Counted from the stretch's first letter, positions 1-33,728 are shown. The stretch: 62,500 nucleotides of DNA from Chrysomallon squamiferum (GCA_012295275.1 CM022679.1:14463342-14525841), one strand, 5' to 3'. Notes: generated from the sequence alone by a model not told the origin. A program made the numbers and translations.

Positions 1-71
1 TATTCTATATATGTTATATAAAAATATAAATACATTTACATACATACTACATGTGTGTTGTGTGTGTTGTG

Positions 72-103
<32 letters not shown>

Positions 104-159
104 ACAAATACACAAAATTACCCATAAAAGGATAAACGGTCAAAAAAAAAAAAAAAAAA

Positions 160-201
<42 letters not shown>

Positions 202-552
202 AATAAATTAAAAAACCCCCAATAAAATAGTAATAAAATAAAATAATAATAAAATAAAAAAAATTAAAAAAATTAATAATAAAAATAAATATAGCTATAA
301 TAATAATAATAAAAAAAAAAATCAATTAACATAAAAAAAGTAAATACAATAACGTTGCAAAAATAAATAAACAAAAAATAATAAATAACACATTTTTGGG
401 GGAATCTTTTTTGTTGTCGTCTTTCAGTTTTTATTTAGTTTTTTTTTAATTCTTTTTTTAAATTTTATTATTATTATTATTAAAAAAAAGATCAGAAGAA
501 TCATAATAAAGGAAAAAAAAAAAAAAATAATAATAAAAAAAAAAATAATAAT

Positions 553-583
<31 letters not shown>

Positions 584-1049
584 AAAAAAAAAAAAAAAAA
601 AAAAACGAAAAATATACAAGAAAATAATCAACATGAATTTATTTCCCCAATCAAACAACATAAAAGTCTTTTAACGCTCTTTTAAACCATTATTTTACAA
701 ATAAATTTTCGTTATATTGTGCTAACATTTTTCTCTGAATCTGGTATTTAATGGTTAACATTTTCTCACCACAAATATCTGTCCAGGTTATTCAATAAAG
801 GTAAAATACAAATATATATAAAATTAAGTTAGGCTGTTGAAAGGGTACTTGTCTAACAATAAAGTACAGTGCATGAATTCTATGAGTTCTTGTATTGCAG
901 TATAATCTTATCTTTATGTTTTGATTACATCTCATTATCTTTAGAACATAGAATTTTAATATGATTTTATAGTGAAACACAAACGTAATATGATATTAGT
1001 GTCTGCAGTGGTAATGTTGACAAAAAAAAAAAATGTTAGTTGCTATGTG
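1..1049. other. 3' flank of the minus SLC5 gene: low-complexity A/T tracts
   Basis: A (GT)n run at ~59-102, then long A and AAT/T tracts from ~141 to ~700. No coding exon recognised. Confidence 0.6.
955..960 (-). promoter_or_regulatory. candidate polyadenylation signal for the minus SLC5 gene
   Basis: ATTAAA on the minus strand about 90 bases past the stop codon. In sequence this AT-rich the hexamer is weak evidence. Confidence 0.25.
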
Positions 1050-16214
<15,165 letters not shown>

Positions 16215-16287
16215 TGTGAAGATTTCTGTTTTTTAAATTTTTCTTTTAAAAGTCTTCAGAAAGTTTGATTTATTCTGATATTTAATT

Positions 16288-16327
<40 letters not shown>

Positions 16328-16851
16328 CAAAATGTAAAAGATTACCAAATGTTGATTGCTTTGGCTTTTTAATTCAAAAACAAAAAATAAAAAAAAAAAA
16401 AAATTCACTATCCTAGGTTACGAAGAAAAGCACATAGTCCTGCTGTGATAACTCAGCGTATTATGCTCATATCTGTCAATACAAAAAATGTTCTTGAATT
16501 CCCGTCGAACAACTTGCACCAGTTTTGTCGCTAATGTATCATACGACTTAACAAAGCGAGCCAGCCCCGGCAGTTTTCAGTCCTTTTTGTGTGTCAGTCG
16601 TAAAGAGTCAGTGGCTAAGTAGATCTAGGCGAGATCAGAGGCCCCGTCCTTTCAAACTCCGCGTCTCTCGCTTCTCTTTTACACACACGCTACACGTAAA
16701 TACCTATTTGCTTTTTTTTTTTAATATGGCTGTTCAGAAACAGAAACATTTCAAATTGTGCGTGAACGTAGTCGATCCAAAAAGGAATGACAAAAAATAA
16801 TTTTAGTATTGTTCAACGATTGTTGTTGACTTTGGCATTTGAGATATCGGG

Positions 16852-16890
<39 letters not shown>

Positions 16891-17465
16891 AAATTAAAAA
16901 ACAAAATAAAAAATAAACGAATAAAAACAAACAAGTATGAGTATTAGGTACAGTCATAAGTAAAACTCAGAGGTGAATTCAGAAAGAAGAACTTCTGATG
17001 TGCGTCCGCTGTTTTAAAATTCTGGATCCTTCCCTTGTAACACTGTGAATCTAGATACCAAAGCAAATAAAAGACCTGTTTAGTATTTAGTAACACGTTA
17101 TATCGTAATCTGACTATTCTAGTGGGTTTTTTTTTACGTATTAATGACATTCTTTTTACACGAGTTACATATTTGTAATATCTTGTATGCTATGTATACT
17201 ATGTTCCATTATATATTAATTGTCATATGGTTTATTTTTTATTTAATGTCTGTTAGGTCACATATTTTTCTGTTATTTAATATATATTATATCGTATGTG
17301 TTATACGTTATTTAATGCTATCTCACATATTTATGTTATTTAATGCTATCTCACATATGTTATATGTTATTTAATGCTCTCACATATGTGTTATACGTTA
17401 TTTAATGTTATTTGAAATGTGTGTTATAATTATCTTACCTCACAGATGACATAAAACGTTCTTTA

Positions 17466-22618
<5,153 letters not shown>

Positions 22619-23052
22619 CTGGAAAGTTTCAGAAATTAACCAGTGGTTGTGGACAACATTATATACGATCATATCAGCCTGCCAAGCAATTTTTATAGAT
22701 AACACGATCAAATAGCCTATCAAATTACCTTCCATAACCTATGAAATAAATTGAGTTATTGAGTAAGTTATTGCAAAAAAAGGAAGAAACTAAAGAACTG
22801 TATCTATAAAAATATGATATCGTGTACATATGTGTGTGTGTTTGTGCGTGTGTGCGTGTGTGTTATGTGTGTGTAGAAGATGGGCATATTTATATATATA
22901 TATAATATAGCAGTCATCTTTTATGATAACAAATATTGTCGTATTACCATCTGCTGCTACTATTACTACTAGCACTACAACAACTACTACTACTGCTACT
23001 ATTGATAATAATGATAATTTAATGATAAAGCTAAACTCCATTATTATTTCAG

Positions 23053-23118
23053 TATCTGGAGAGAAGATTTAGAAAAGGTGTTCGAACAATGGCCTCTATG
23101 ACTTTCTCAGTTCAAATG
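23053..23118 (+). pseudogene. SLC5 plus copy, exon 2
   Basis: 66 nt, YLERRFRKGVRTMASMTFSV plus QM; TTTCAG acceptor, GTGAGA donor. A (CATA)n array starts about 20 bases after the donor. Confidence 0.87.
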
Positions 23119-23138
23119 GTGAGAGTTTATCTTATATA

Positions 23139-23232
23139 CGTACATACATACATACATGCGTACATACATACAAACATACATACATACATACATACATACA
23201 TACATACATACATACATACATACATACATACA

Positions 23233-23268
<36 letters not shown>

Positions 23269-23280
23269 TATATACATACA
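23139..23280. repeat. (CATA)n microsatellite
   Basis: Starts about 20 bases after the exon 2 donor. The SINE-like body below interrupts it, with further CATA units at ~23494-23503. Confidence 0.92.
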
Positions 23281-23284
23281 TATC

Positions 23285-23490
23285 GTTGTCTTATAGCCGA
23301 ACGGTAACATCGTCCACCTTCGAAGTGCGGGCGAATGGGTGTCATATGTTCGAGTCTCGTCAGCGGCTTCTGACGGGTTTGTTAGGTCGTGATTAGACTT
23401 TATCCTCCTGCGCCACAGCGTTCCCGAATATTGTCTATGTGCAGAGTCTATTCAGACGTACATAAGACAGAGAATATTCAAAATCCTAAA
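23285..23490 (+). mobile_element. tRNA-derived SINE-like element
   Basis: A-box-like TAGCCGAACGGT (23294-23305) and B-box GTTCGAGTC (23348-23356) are spaced as in a tRNA promoter, followed by a GC-richer body to ~23470. Both sides are CATA repeat, consistent with insertion into the array. No tRNA structure is complete, so not a functional tRNA. Confidence 0.6.
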
Positions 23491-23657
23491 ACTACATACA
23501 TACATGTTATCGTTGTAATTAAAACTATATCTCACTTACCACAGATTTAAATAAAGGTTGTTAATAAAGTTCACAATTTAAACTCTTCATAATAGTCCAG
23601 TAACAGATATGTTATCACTTTAGTTAAAATTAATTAACAAACTGTTTTTACCTGCAG

Positions 23658-23709
23658 ATGCTGTACATGGCGATAGTATTGTATGCACCGTCGTTAGCTC
23701 TCAATGCTG
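23658..23709 (+). pseudogene. SLC5 plus copy, exon 3
   Basis: 52 nt, MLYMAIVLYAPSLALNA; CTGCAG acceptor and GTAAGT donor. Confidence 0.88.
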
Positions 23710-23980
23710 GTAAGTTTCAGTCTTTGTGGTGTATATCTGTTATAAGCAGCAGAATAGGAACAAACAAATCTAAACTTGATAGAACGTGATAGTCAGTTTG
23801 GCCCCAGTTCAAAAATATAGATTTTTTAACTCCGAGCATCATTAGTCAAAAACACTGCATATAAAACTGTGAATTTAAAAAAAAATTCCTTGATTACAAA
23901 CAATAATACCGGTTTTCTTAGAACTTAGAAAAGAAAAGCTGTATATTGCAAACTCATCTCTATGGAGAGAAGAAAAATTT

Positions 23981-24082
23981 AATGTATTTATGTATGTATG
24001 TATGTATGTATGTATGTATGTATGTATGTATGTATGTATGTATGTATGTATGTATGTATGTATGTATGTATGTATGTATCTG
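23981..24082. repeat. (TATG)n microsatellite
   Basis: TATG repeat in intron 3 of the plus SLC5 copy. Confidence 0.93.
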
Positions 24083-24473
24083 TTTATTTCTTTGTCGGTT
24101 TATTTATTTATTTATTAAACTTATTTTATTTTATTTAAATTACCGACTGACTCAGCACATTTCTAATCTACCGTTTATGACAATCTTCATAGATATTTAA
24201 CGTTACTCTCTAATTACATGTTGTGAAATAAAACTCACCGCCGCCTTGCTCAGGGATAATTATCAATTAACAGCAAAGGATTAAAAAAAATATACACCTT
24301 CTCATGAACAGTAAAAAAATACCTCAGCTCTGAATAAACTAGTTGTTGTGAACTCGCTGTTTGACGTCGACTTTAATTAATGTGTGTTTACTTTAGGAAA
24401 TGCGTTTCTCTCTGTTCCATTGTTTTGCTTCTGTTTTTATTTTTCACACTTTTACGTCTAGGTTACATCTGCC

Positions 24474-24506
<33 letters not shown>

Positions 24507-24671
24507 TAACAAAATAATAGTAATAAAAAAATATTAAAATGTTACAAGCATTTTAATTATTTTAAACTTATACGTATTTAGATATGAGTACGAGATAAGC
24601 TATGCATATTATGTATTGTTGGTGGTTTCTAAATGTAAATAATTATTAATATTATTTAATCGTTCTTTCAG

Positions 24672-24691
24672 TAACTGGTTTCAGTCTCTGC
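24672..24691 (+). pseudogene. SLC5 plus copy, exon 4 remnant
   Basis: After CTTTCAG the frame reads VTGFSL with synonymous differences from the minus copy, then Cys for Trp and no further similarity to the remaining 15 codons. No matching donor follows. Confidence 0.65.
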
Positions 24692-24849
24692 ATTGCTATT
24701 TATATACATGTGTATTTCAGTTCAAATATTGTATTTCCACACACACATACCAAACTTAAAGAAATATATAAAATATAGATGAAAATATATATGTATGTAT
24801 GGAATGCAAATTATGCATGTGTGTCTGTTTATCTGTGTATTTGTATATG

Positions 24850-25026
24850 TGTTCTAATCGACATTTATACATACATTCATACAAATACATACATACATAC
24901 ATGAATACACACACATATTATACACACATATATACAAACATGCACACATACACACACATGTACATACATTTACTTCACATACACGCATATACATATATAT
25001 ATATATATACATACATACATACATAT
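24850..25026. repeat. (CATA)/(CA)/(AT) compound microsatellite
   Basis: Ends about 20 bases before the exon 5 acceptor. Confidence 0.88.
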
Positions 25027-25047
25027 GTTATTTTACATTTGTAACAG

Positions 25048-25202
25048 GGAGGAATGAAGGCTGTGTTGTGGACAGACACGTTTCAGATAGGAATGATGTA
25101 CGCTGGACTTCTCGCTGTCCTCATTAAGGGAGCCATGGTGGTTGGTGGCTTTACAAAAGCCTGGGAAATCGCGGATAACAACAAACGTATTTATTTCACC
25201 GA
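25048..25202 (+). pseudogene. SLC5 plus copy, exon 5
   Basis: 155 nt, GGMKAVLWTDTFQIGMMYAG to RIYFT. The first 92 nt equal the minus copy exactly, the last 63 differ at 19 sites by hand count. Confidence 0.9.
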
Positions 25203-25419
25203 GTGAGTGCATGAGGTCTAGAAGCCATGTCCTTGATTTCAAGAAAGAAAAAAAACAACAACACAAAAACAACATTTCGCACGAAAATAAATTTCACTGA
25301 TGCTAAGACTGATATGTATATTTTTATGAGATATGTGAACAATGAAAAACTTTATACAGGCGTAGGGTTTCATAAAATGTCTTATCTGTTCGAAATCATA
25401 TTACATATTAACGAAATAA

Positions 25420-25488
25420 GTAAATAAATAAATAAAATAAATAAATAAATAAATAATATGAAATATTACTACTACTACTACAACAACA

Positions 25489-25543
<55 letters not shown>

Positions 25544-25570
25544 AATATAATAATAATAATAATAATAATA
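25420..25570. repeat. (AAAT)n-(CTA)n-(AAT)n microsatellite
   Basis: Immediately upstream of the TIR element. Confidence 0.9.
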
Positions 25571-25605
25571 AAAAGGTGAGAAACAGTACTAAGTAAAATT
25601 CCTAA

Positions 25606-25866
25606 TAGTCCGGGAGCAGAGAGGGTTAACCCTACATTGCTGTATTAAGTTCTTTTTGCTGTTGATTTTGGTAGTCAAGGGTCTCTATTTTCAGAAACTG
25701 CTTGATGACGTGTTGTCACCCTTGAGCAATTTGAGAAATTCAAGATGGCGTCTATGATGGCCGCCATTACATATAAATGACCATAACTCCCTACCTATTC
25801 ACCCTAGGAAGGTAATTTTTGTCTCTATACGTAGGTTTTAGGGGTCAAGCTATTCATTAGAACTAA
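25606..25866. repeat. left terminal inverted repeat
   Basis: Pairs with 27597-27869 in inverted orientation. Confidence 0.85.
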
Positions 25867-26170
25867 GTATTATGTTAATATTGTATTACATAATGGTAAT
25901 TTCCAAGATGGCTCACAAGATGGCCGCCGTAACACTAAAATTGGCATATCTCCTTAACTATTTACTCCAAATTAGTCGTGAAGGTGTCTATCAAAAGCAT
26001 ATTACACAATTCATTTTTAAGGATGGCTACCGCTTCACCAAATAATTTACACTGTTGTACATTGTGTTGCCCATGTGCATTGCAAAGACATGCAATCAAC
26101 TATGGTGTCGGGTTACAGAAACACTGATTATAGCAGGCGCAAAATATTGTGCATTTCATATAATTTCATG

Positions 26171-27563
26171 TTAGGGCAGAGTTTGCGACTGTTTTGGTCT
26201 TCCTTTACAGCATTCCATCTCTGGGACTAGTTCGACTTCATCAGGGAGGTGAGCTCCTCTAACATTTGCACACCAGTAACCATCAGACACCTCAACTTGA
26301 AGAATTTTCTTCAAGGTAGATTTCGATTTCGCAATCCTCATATCTCCAGTATCATCAAACATGGACATCCGTAATGCCAATGTCCCGCCCACTAACCTGC
26401 AGGCCAATCACCCTTGAGTAAATAAAATTGGTATCAGATACTTTCACAGCTCGGACCTTCACATGCTTCCTTGCATGATACACAGTAACAACATTCTTCC
26501 TGATGATTTCAGAAAAAAATCCCTGCGATAACCGACCTTCGAAAACTTTCATTTGTTCAGACCCGATTGTGACAGCACTGTGGACATTGACTGCAGCTGA
26601 ACCAATCAGGCCGCTAACTACATTGACTATACCACCGGGGTGTGCCGCAGAATCTAAAAGATTAATGCAAATGTCGAATTTTTGTCTGATTCCATCTCGG
26701 TCTCTCTTGTCTTCAGCGATCCTGGCTTCTGCCTCTTCTTTGTGTGTTGTCACCACCTTGCTTTGAGTGTCCTCATCCGTCATGTCATCCAGATCAGATT
26801 TCACCCTGCTGCATGCAAGCAGACTAAGGGCCCATACCTTCAGCGTTTCTGGCTTAAGCATGATGCCAACTGTCCCCCCCCCCGGAGGATGCCCATACCG
26901 CATCAAGGTCGTCTCAATCATCATATCGCTCCAGACGCCATTCCATAAGCCAGCAGATTGGTGCATAACATGCTCACCCTTCACGAAGTGTGACAACACC
27001 TCTTGTGGTAGCCGTTCCATCTCACGAAGGTAGCACAACCCATATCTCGCATAGTTCACATGCCCCGCAGCAAAGAAGTGTGGTAGCATTTGCTTGCAGG
27101 TTGCCAGATGGATTGGCCAGTCACCTTTGCGTTTAACCCGTATGAACATCATGGTGAGCAGGACAGGTTTTATCAAGACGTCGACCAAAAGTTTGGTAGT
27201 TTGACTCTTGGGCGCTTCGGTTTCCAGAATTTGCATGAGGTCACCACTGCAATGTAGTGGTTTATCCTGAATGATTCCGCGAAGTACCTCTTCAGCTGGG
27301 GAAACTTTTTTCCAGTGAGAATTTTCGACACACCGCCAAACACAGAGGACATTATATCTGACAGACCGGTATCAGCCATCAGTGTTCCGATAGATCCATT
27401 GAAGCTCATTAGAGAGCGCATCCCTCCCAACCGTAGAATAACATCTGAGAACCTTTCTGGATAAGTCCACTGAACTTCTAGTGCGGCCCTGTACACAAGT
27501 AAAAACTACGAACTGTTGCCCGATATTGCGTGTGTAGACCTGTGCAAAGGTCATTGATGTCAA
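26171..27563 (-). pseudogene. decayed ORF of the TIR element, unknown function
   Basis: Three overlapping frames appear to be one protein broken by frameshifts: RLGGMRSLMSFNGSIGTLMA with FGGVSKILTGKKFP (27496-~27240), then MQILETEAPKSQTTKLLVDV through HFFAAGHVNYARYGLCYLRE, GEHVMHQSAGLWNGVWSDMM and ETTLMRYGHPPGGGTVGIML (27236-26400), then FDDTGDMRIAKSKSTLKKIL (~26350-26190). I recall similar proteins as recurrent, unnamed ORFs in invertebrate and fish genomes, which fits a mobile-element origin, but I cannot name a catalytic domain. Breaks lie near 27240 and 26395. It is antisense to the host SLC5 copy. Confidence 0.65.
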
Positions 27564-27596
27564 TATTGTACCCGTTGTACTCAGGACAATCTATAT

Positions 27597-27869
27597 TTAG
27601 TTCTAATGGATAGCTTCACCCCTAAAATCTACGTATAGAGACAAAAATCATCTTCCTAGGGTGAATAGGTAGGGAGTTATGGTCATTTATATGTAATGGC
27701 GGCCATCATAGACGCCATCTTGAATTTCTCAAATTGCTCAAGGGTGACAACATGTCATTAAGCAGTTTCTGAAATAGAGACCTTTGGTTACCAAAATCAA
27801 CAGTAAAAAAAACAACTTAATACAACAAAGCAAGATTAAGGGAAAAAATGGCAGTTGGCTCCCAGACTA
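27597..27869. repeat. right terminal inverted repeat
   Basis: Inverted copy of 25606-25866, with a few small indels near the outer end. Confidence 0.85.
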
Positions 27870-28112
27870 TAAGTAAATATAATTATCTATATAGGATTTT
27901 CAAACGCATAATCAACTAGCTGTTTTCAGATGTAATCGAACTGGAATCAGTCAAGACGCTCATATGTTTCCAGTGTGAAATCACAGTCAATCGTTACATA
28001 CTGTTTAGTTTCAAGAGCAATATTTTGATTTCAGTAAATGAACAATTACATGCGCTTATACACACTTAATTTTAAAGTATTTTATTATTATTATTATTAT
28101 TATTATTTTCAG

Positions 28113-28253
28113 CTTCGATCCGGATCCAGCTATACGTCACAGTGTTTGGTCACTTGTGGTTGGTGGATATTTCATGTGGGTTACTATTTATGGAACCAGT
28201 CAAGCCCAAGTACAACGAGCATGCGCGTGTCCTACTTTGAGAAAGGCTCAACT
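28113..28253 (+). pseudogene. SLC5 plus copy, exon 6
   Basis: 141 nt, six differences from the minus copy by hand count (FMWVTIYGTSQAQ against FTWVAIYGTNQAQ). ATT repeats end at its acceptor. Confidence 0.9.
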
Positions 28254-28502
28254 GTAAGTTTTCATAACTAGCATTTAATAATGTATTCATTATATTTTAT
28301 TTTATTTCAGTTTATGTTTTTACTGTCGCCGTTTTTTTATTATTGAATGCTTTTAAACTTTCTTCATATTTCATGAAAAAGTTCAAATAAAATGATTCAG
28401 TGTCAATATAAAGATTAATTCTTTAAGAAGACGAAACTAAATTAATTTGTATTCTACATTGTATTCTTGATTTCACGAGTGTTGACACTACTGTGTTGGT
28501 CT

Positions 28503-28546
28503 GTGGTTATTTTCTCATCAGTTTTTTTTTTTTTTTTTTTTTTTTG
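28503..28546. repeat. T-rich tract before broken exon 7
   Basis: Poly-T that would have been the polypyrimidine tract; no AG between it and exon 7. Confidence 0.7.
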
Positions 28547-28564
28547 GTTGTTTTTTTATCTCTG

Positions 28565-28692
28565 CGCCATCTGGTGGAATTTTCCTGGACTGTTGTTCGT
28601 CCTGACTGACTTGCATGATTGGTATTGTTATGTTTGCTTTCTACTCTACGTGTGACCCAGTTTCGCTAAAGTTAATCACAGCGTCTGACCAG
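28565..28692 (+). pseudogene. SLC5 plus copy, exon 7 (broken)
   Basis: 128 nt against 130 in the minus copy. The acceptor dinucleotide position (28563-28564) is TG and no AG lies in the T-rich tract before it. Two bases are missing between GTCCTG and ATGATT, so the frame is lost before STCDP. GTAATC donor intact. Confidence 0.8.
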
Positions 28693-29106
28693 GTAATCTC
28701 AGTCGAACTTGTAGTCATCGTCCAGTGTGAAATACACTGTTATTAAAATTAACCTGGAAATGTGTAGTAAATTAGAATTTCTTAAATAATTTATTTCTAT
28801 AGATATATAAACATACATACATATATATACATACATATACATACATATATATATATAAATTCAAACAAATCTTTTTTTTTTGAATGACACAGATACATTT
28901 ATAAGCACTTTTGAAGTTATTAAAAATAATTTTATTTACCAATATAAAAATAGCATCTAGATATTTTAAACATTTATTCATTAGAAAAATAATCTGACAA
29001 AAACCCAGTAACACAAACACATTGTTATGCTTATAAAATATGTAGTAACTGAGTACATTGACCGATAAAGAGTTAATAACTTTAATCTATTACACTTTCT
29101 TCACAG

Positions 29107-29195
29107 TTACTGCCTCTGTTTGTGATGGACATTCTAGGAAATGTTACTGGTCTACCAGGAATTTTTATCGCCAGTATTTTCAGTGGCGCTCTTAG
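29107..29195 (+). pseudogene. SLC5 plus copy, exon 8
   Basis: 89 nt, LLPLFVMDILGNVTGLPGIF; one base differs from the minus copy and the last bases of the upstream intron are also shared. Confidence 0.9.
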
Positions 29196-29805
29196 GTAAT
29201 TAGAATAATTTGTTCATTATATTTAAAATAAAACAAACTAGAAAATTTATTGCACGAAACATTGCAATGTAAAACAATTAAGTGCAATTTAATTTCATAT
29301 TTTTATCTTTGGAAAGAATTTCAAATGGAAAAATTAGCAGAGCAAGCATTAAAGAATGTTTATTTTATTTTCTATTTTTTTATCGAGCTGAATTCAATAT
29401 AATTTAGCATATGTTATTTTCTATTTTCTATTTTTCCTATTATTTATTTTATATAAAAATTAAAATTAAATTTTTAATTATGGCAGGTAGTTCAGATTAG
29501 AACTTAATGATGTTTTCAAGAATACTACTAAAATATTATTTTTCAACACTAGTTTAGTAATACATTAGTAATAATTGTATAATACATGCAACTGTTAATG
29601 ATCCTTTGCTGTTAACTAAAATGAGTGTCTCATGAACTGGTAGCCTTTTATGTCCAATGTATTATGACAATGAAATATTTCCTTCCTTACTTCCTAATAA
29701 TCTGTTTCTATTATTTTTTTTAAATAGCTAACGCCTGCGGACCTTCTCAGGTTTTTAATCCTAATTTCATATTAACTAAAGTGGTTTTTTATTTTATTCT
29801 TGCAG

Positions 29806-29921
29806 CACAATATCGTCTGGCCTGAATTCACTGGTCGCTGTGTTCCTGGAGGATGTTGTCAGAGCTTACATCGGCAAAAACATCAGCGACTCGACAGCAA
29901 CTAACCTGACAAAAATACTGG
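29806..29921 (+). pseudogene. SLC5 plus copy, exon 9
   Basis: 116 nt, STISSGLNSLVAVFLEDVVR onward. Open, GTACGT donor; much more diverged from the minus copy than exon 8. Confidence 0.87.
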
Positions 29922-29967
29922 GTACGTGAAACACGTATATGTGTAATAGAGATATAGCGGTAGAAAA

Positions 29968-30137
<170 letters not shown>

Positions 30138-30229
30138 AGTGTATACTTTTCGACTGCTTCTGGTCTGAATTACTACTATAGACTCACTGTGTTGATGTTT
30201 TTACTAACTGGTTTAATTACTGTTTTCAG

Positions 30230-30297
30230 CGGTAATATTTGGCGTTGTGTGTCTTGCCTTAACGTACGTCGCATCAAAGCTTGGCAGCATTCTGCAG
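30230..30297 (+). pseudogene. SLC5 plus copy, exon 10
   Basis: 68 nt, AVIFGVVCLALTYVASKLGS then ILQ, with a normal GTTAGA donor. Confidence 0.87.
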
Positions 30298-30429
30298 GTT
30301 AGAAATCTAGTTCTGTAGTTCTTGTTTCAAAAATAGAAAAACTACTTTCTGCAGAAAAAAAAATACATACATATATACACAGATATATTCATATATACAT
30401 ATGTTCGTACGTGCATACATGCATGCATG

Positions 30430-30540
30430 CATATATATATATATATATACACACATACATACATACATACATACATACATACATACATACATACATACAT
30501 ACATACATACATACATACATACATACATACATACAAACAT
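30430..30540. repeat. (AT)n-(CATA)n microsatellite
   Basis: Intron 10 of the plus SLC5 copy. Confidence 0.93.
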
Positions 30541-30916
30541 GAAAACATAAAACACATACTACGTGTCATTCACAGATGTGCCGATGCAGCTGCACTGGAG
30601 AAATCGGTAACGATGTCAGTGATGTTGTAGTAAAAGATTTATTTCTGCTGCTATTTTTGAATCTCTTAAACTCTTTTATCTGTCGACAGTCTGTCAAACA
30701 GCGGGAGCTCGCTTATCACTTGAATTCTCCATCCATGTTAACGTTCACGTAATTATTACAGAAGCATTCCGAGATCTTGATAAGGTTTTTGGATAAAGAT
30801 GTATACGCAGTTCCTCCGCTCGTCTGGGTTTTTCTCAAAACTAATTATACTTTTAAATCTGTACCTGGCGCACACAGTTTAAGATGTAAATTAGTATAAT
30901 TGTGTTTTTTTTTCAG

Positions 30917-31005
30917 GCCGCTCTGTCTCTCTTTGCAATGATTGCTGGACCTCGTCTTGGCCTGTTTTCTCTGGGCATGGGTTTCTGCCTTGGGCGAATA
31001 AATGG
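30917..31005 (+). pseudogene. SLC5 plus copy, exon 11 (+2 frameshift)
   Basis: 89 nt against 87. AALSLFAMIAGPRLGLFSLG is in frame, then two extra bases between GGCATG and CCTTGG displace the PWANKW end. Confidence 0.82.
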
Positions 31006-31393
31006 GTGCGAAAAACAGTCGCTGGTAAATTTCATTACGTTAGTCATCGCGATCACAGTTAATGAATGCTAGAAAAAACGAGCCTCAAAACTGCTGATAT
31101 TTAATATTGTCATTGTTCTATTTGCCGTCTGTGTCTGTCTGTTTTTAACGTTCTGTCTCCTTTTTAACGTTCTTTTCTTCCTTTCTTTCTTTCTTTCTTT
31201 TCTTTTTCTGTTTCTGTCTATCTTTTCTCTCTCGCTCTCTGTTTTTCTTTCTTTTTTAATCTATTATGTTTTCATTTTTTTTCTTTCTTTCTCGCTCTCT
31301 CTTACTATCAAAACATATATTCATATTTATTTCAAGTGTTACAAGTGATTGTAATATCTATCTCTGATTCTTATTTACATGTTTGTTTCACAG

Positions 31394-31593
31394 GGCGCAT
31401 ATTCCGGTTTACTGTCGGGTTTGGTTTTTATGTTTTGGATCGGAATTGGAAGTAACTTACACAGAGATGAAATCCGCTTACAGCGTCCACCTTCAGCCAT
31501 GAACATTACCAACTGCATCTGGAATGTGACCAATATGACGACAACAACAACAACGACAATGGAGACGGTTACAGAATCAAACAAAACTCAGTT
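31394..31593 (+). pseudogene. SLC5 plus copy, exon 12
   Basis: 200 nt, GAYSGLLSGLVFMFWIGIGS and a Thr-rich loop with NCIWNVTNMT. The loop is 13 residues shorter than in the minus copy. GTAAGT donor adjoins a minisatellite. Confidence 0.86.
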
Positions 31594-31599
31594 GTAAGT

Positions 31600-32620
31600 G
31601 AAACAGAATGTCTCTCTGTCTCTTACTGTCTCTCTCACGCTCTCTCTGTCTCTTACTGTCTGTCTGACACTCTCTCTGTCTCTTACTGTCTCTCTAACTG
31701 TTACTGTCTCTCCCACCCTCTCTCTGTCTCTTACTGTCTCTCTGACACTCCCTCTTTCTCGTACTGTCTCTCTGACACTCTCTCTGACTCTTACTGTCTC
31801 TCTCACACTCTCTCTGTCTCTTACTGTCTCTCTGACACTCTCTGTCTCTTGCTGTCTCTCTGACACTCCCTCTTTCTCTTACTGTCTCTCTGACACTCTC
31901 TCTGACTCTTACTGTCTCTCTCACACTCCCTCTGTCTCTTACTGTCTCTCTCTGTCTCTTACTGTCTCTCTGACACTCCCTCTTTCTCTTACTGTCTCTC
32001 TGACACTCCCTCTTTCTCTTACTGTCTCTCTGACACTCTCTCTGTCTCTTACTGTCTCTCTCACACTCTCTGTCTCTTACTGTCTCTATCACACTCTCTG
32101 TCTCTCTGACACTCTCTGTATCTTACTGTCTCTCTGACACTCTCTGTCTCTTACTGTCTCTCTGACACTCCCTCTTTCTCTTACTGTCTCTCTGACACTC
32201 TCTCTGTCTCTTACTGTCTCTCTCACACTCTCTGTCTCTTACTGTCTCTCTCACACTCTCTCTGTCTCTTACTGTCTCTCTCACACTCTCTGTCTCTTAC
32301 TGTCTCTATCACACTCTCTGTCTCTCTGACACTCTCTGTATCTTACTGTCTCTCTCACACTCTCTGTCTCTTACTGTCTCTCTAACTGTTACTGTCTCTC
32401 TCTCACACTCTCTGTCTCTTACTGTCTCTCTCACACTCTCTGTCTCTTACTGTCTCTCTGACATTCTCTCTGTCTCTTACTGTCTTTCTGACACTCTCTG
32501 TCTCTTACTGTCTCTCTAACTGTTACTGTCTCTCTCTCACACACTCTGTTTTACTGTCTCTCACACTCTCTCTGTCTTTTACTGTCTCTCTCACACTCTC
32601 TCTGTCTCACAAACAGTGAA
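31600..32620. repeat. ~28-32 bp pyrimidine-rich minisatellite, ~1 kb
   Basis: Units of CTCTTACTGTCTCTCTGACA plus ~10 bases, in several variants (CACACTCTCTCTG, GACACTCCCTCTTT). It starts within seven bases of the exon 12 donor of the plus SLC5 copy. Confidence 0.92.
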
Positions 32621-32761
32621 GCACTAACTCAGCCTTTGATAAATGAATGGCTCCACCTTGCTATATATTACTCCCACACGTGTGTGTGTGTGTGTGACTG
32701 TGATATATGTCTGTTCACGTAATGTTTATGTTTTATGGATTATGTGCATACATCAAATGTA

Positions 32762-33728
<967 letters not shown>

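Larger units (their letters stand above)
25606..27869. mobile_element. DNA-transposon-like element with ~265-bp terminal inverted repeats
   Basis: The left end (25606-25866, beginning TAGTCCGGGAGC) and the right end (27597-27869, reverse complement beginning TAGTCTGGGAGC) are inverted copies over about 260-270 bp with only scattered differences; long stretches such as GACGCCATCTTGAATTTCTC are identical. TAA flanks both ends (25603-25605 and 27870-27872), a possible 3-bp target duplication. The interior carries a minus-strand ORF with frameshifts. A second, related AAGATGGC block lies inside the left end (25905-25960). It lies in intron 5 of the plus SLC5 copy and has no counterpart in the minus gene. 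Superfamily not assigned. Confidence 0.8.

Noticed and set aside
23285-23360. Functional tRNA gene
   Set aside because: Only box-like motifs are present; no full cloverleaf or acceptor stem can be drawn, so a SINE fits better.
26503-27033. Plus-strand frames across the TIR element
   Set aside because: They are shadows of the minus-strand element ORF, which has the recognisable motifs.
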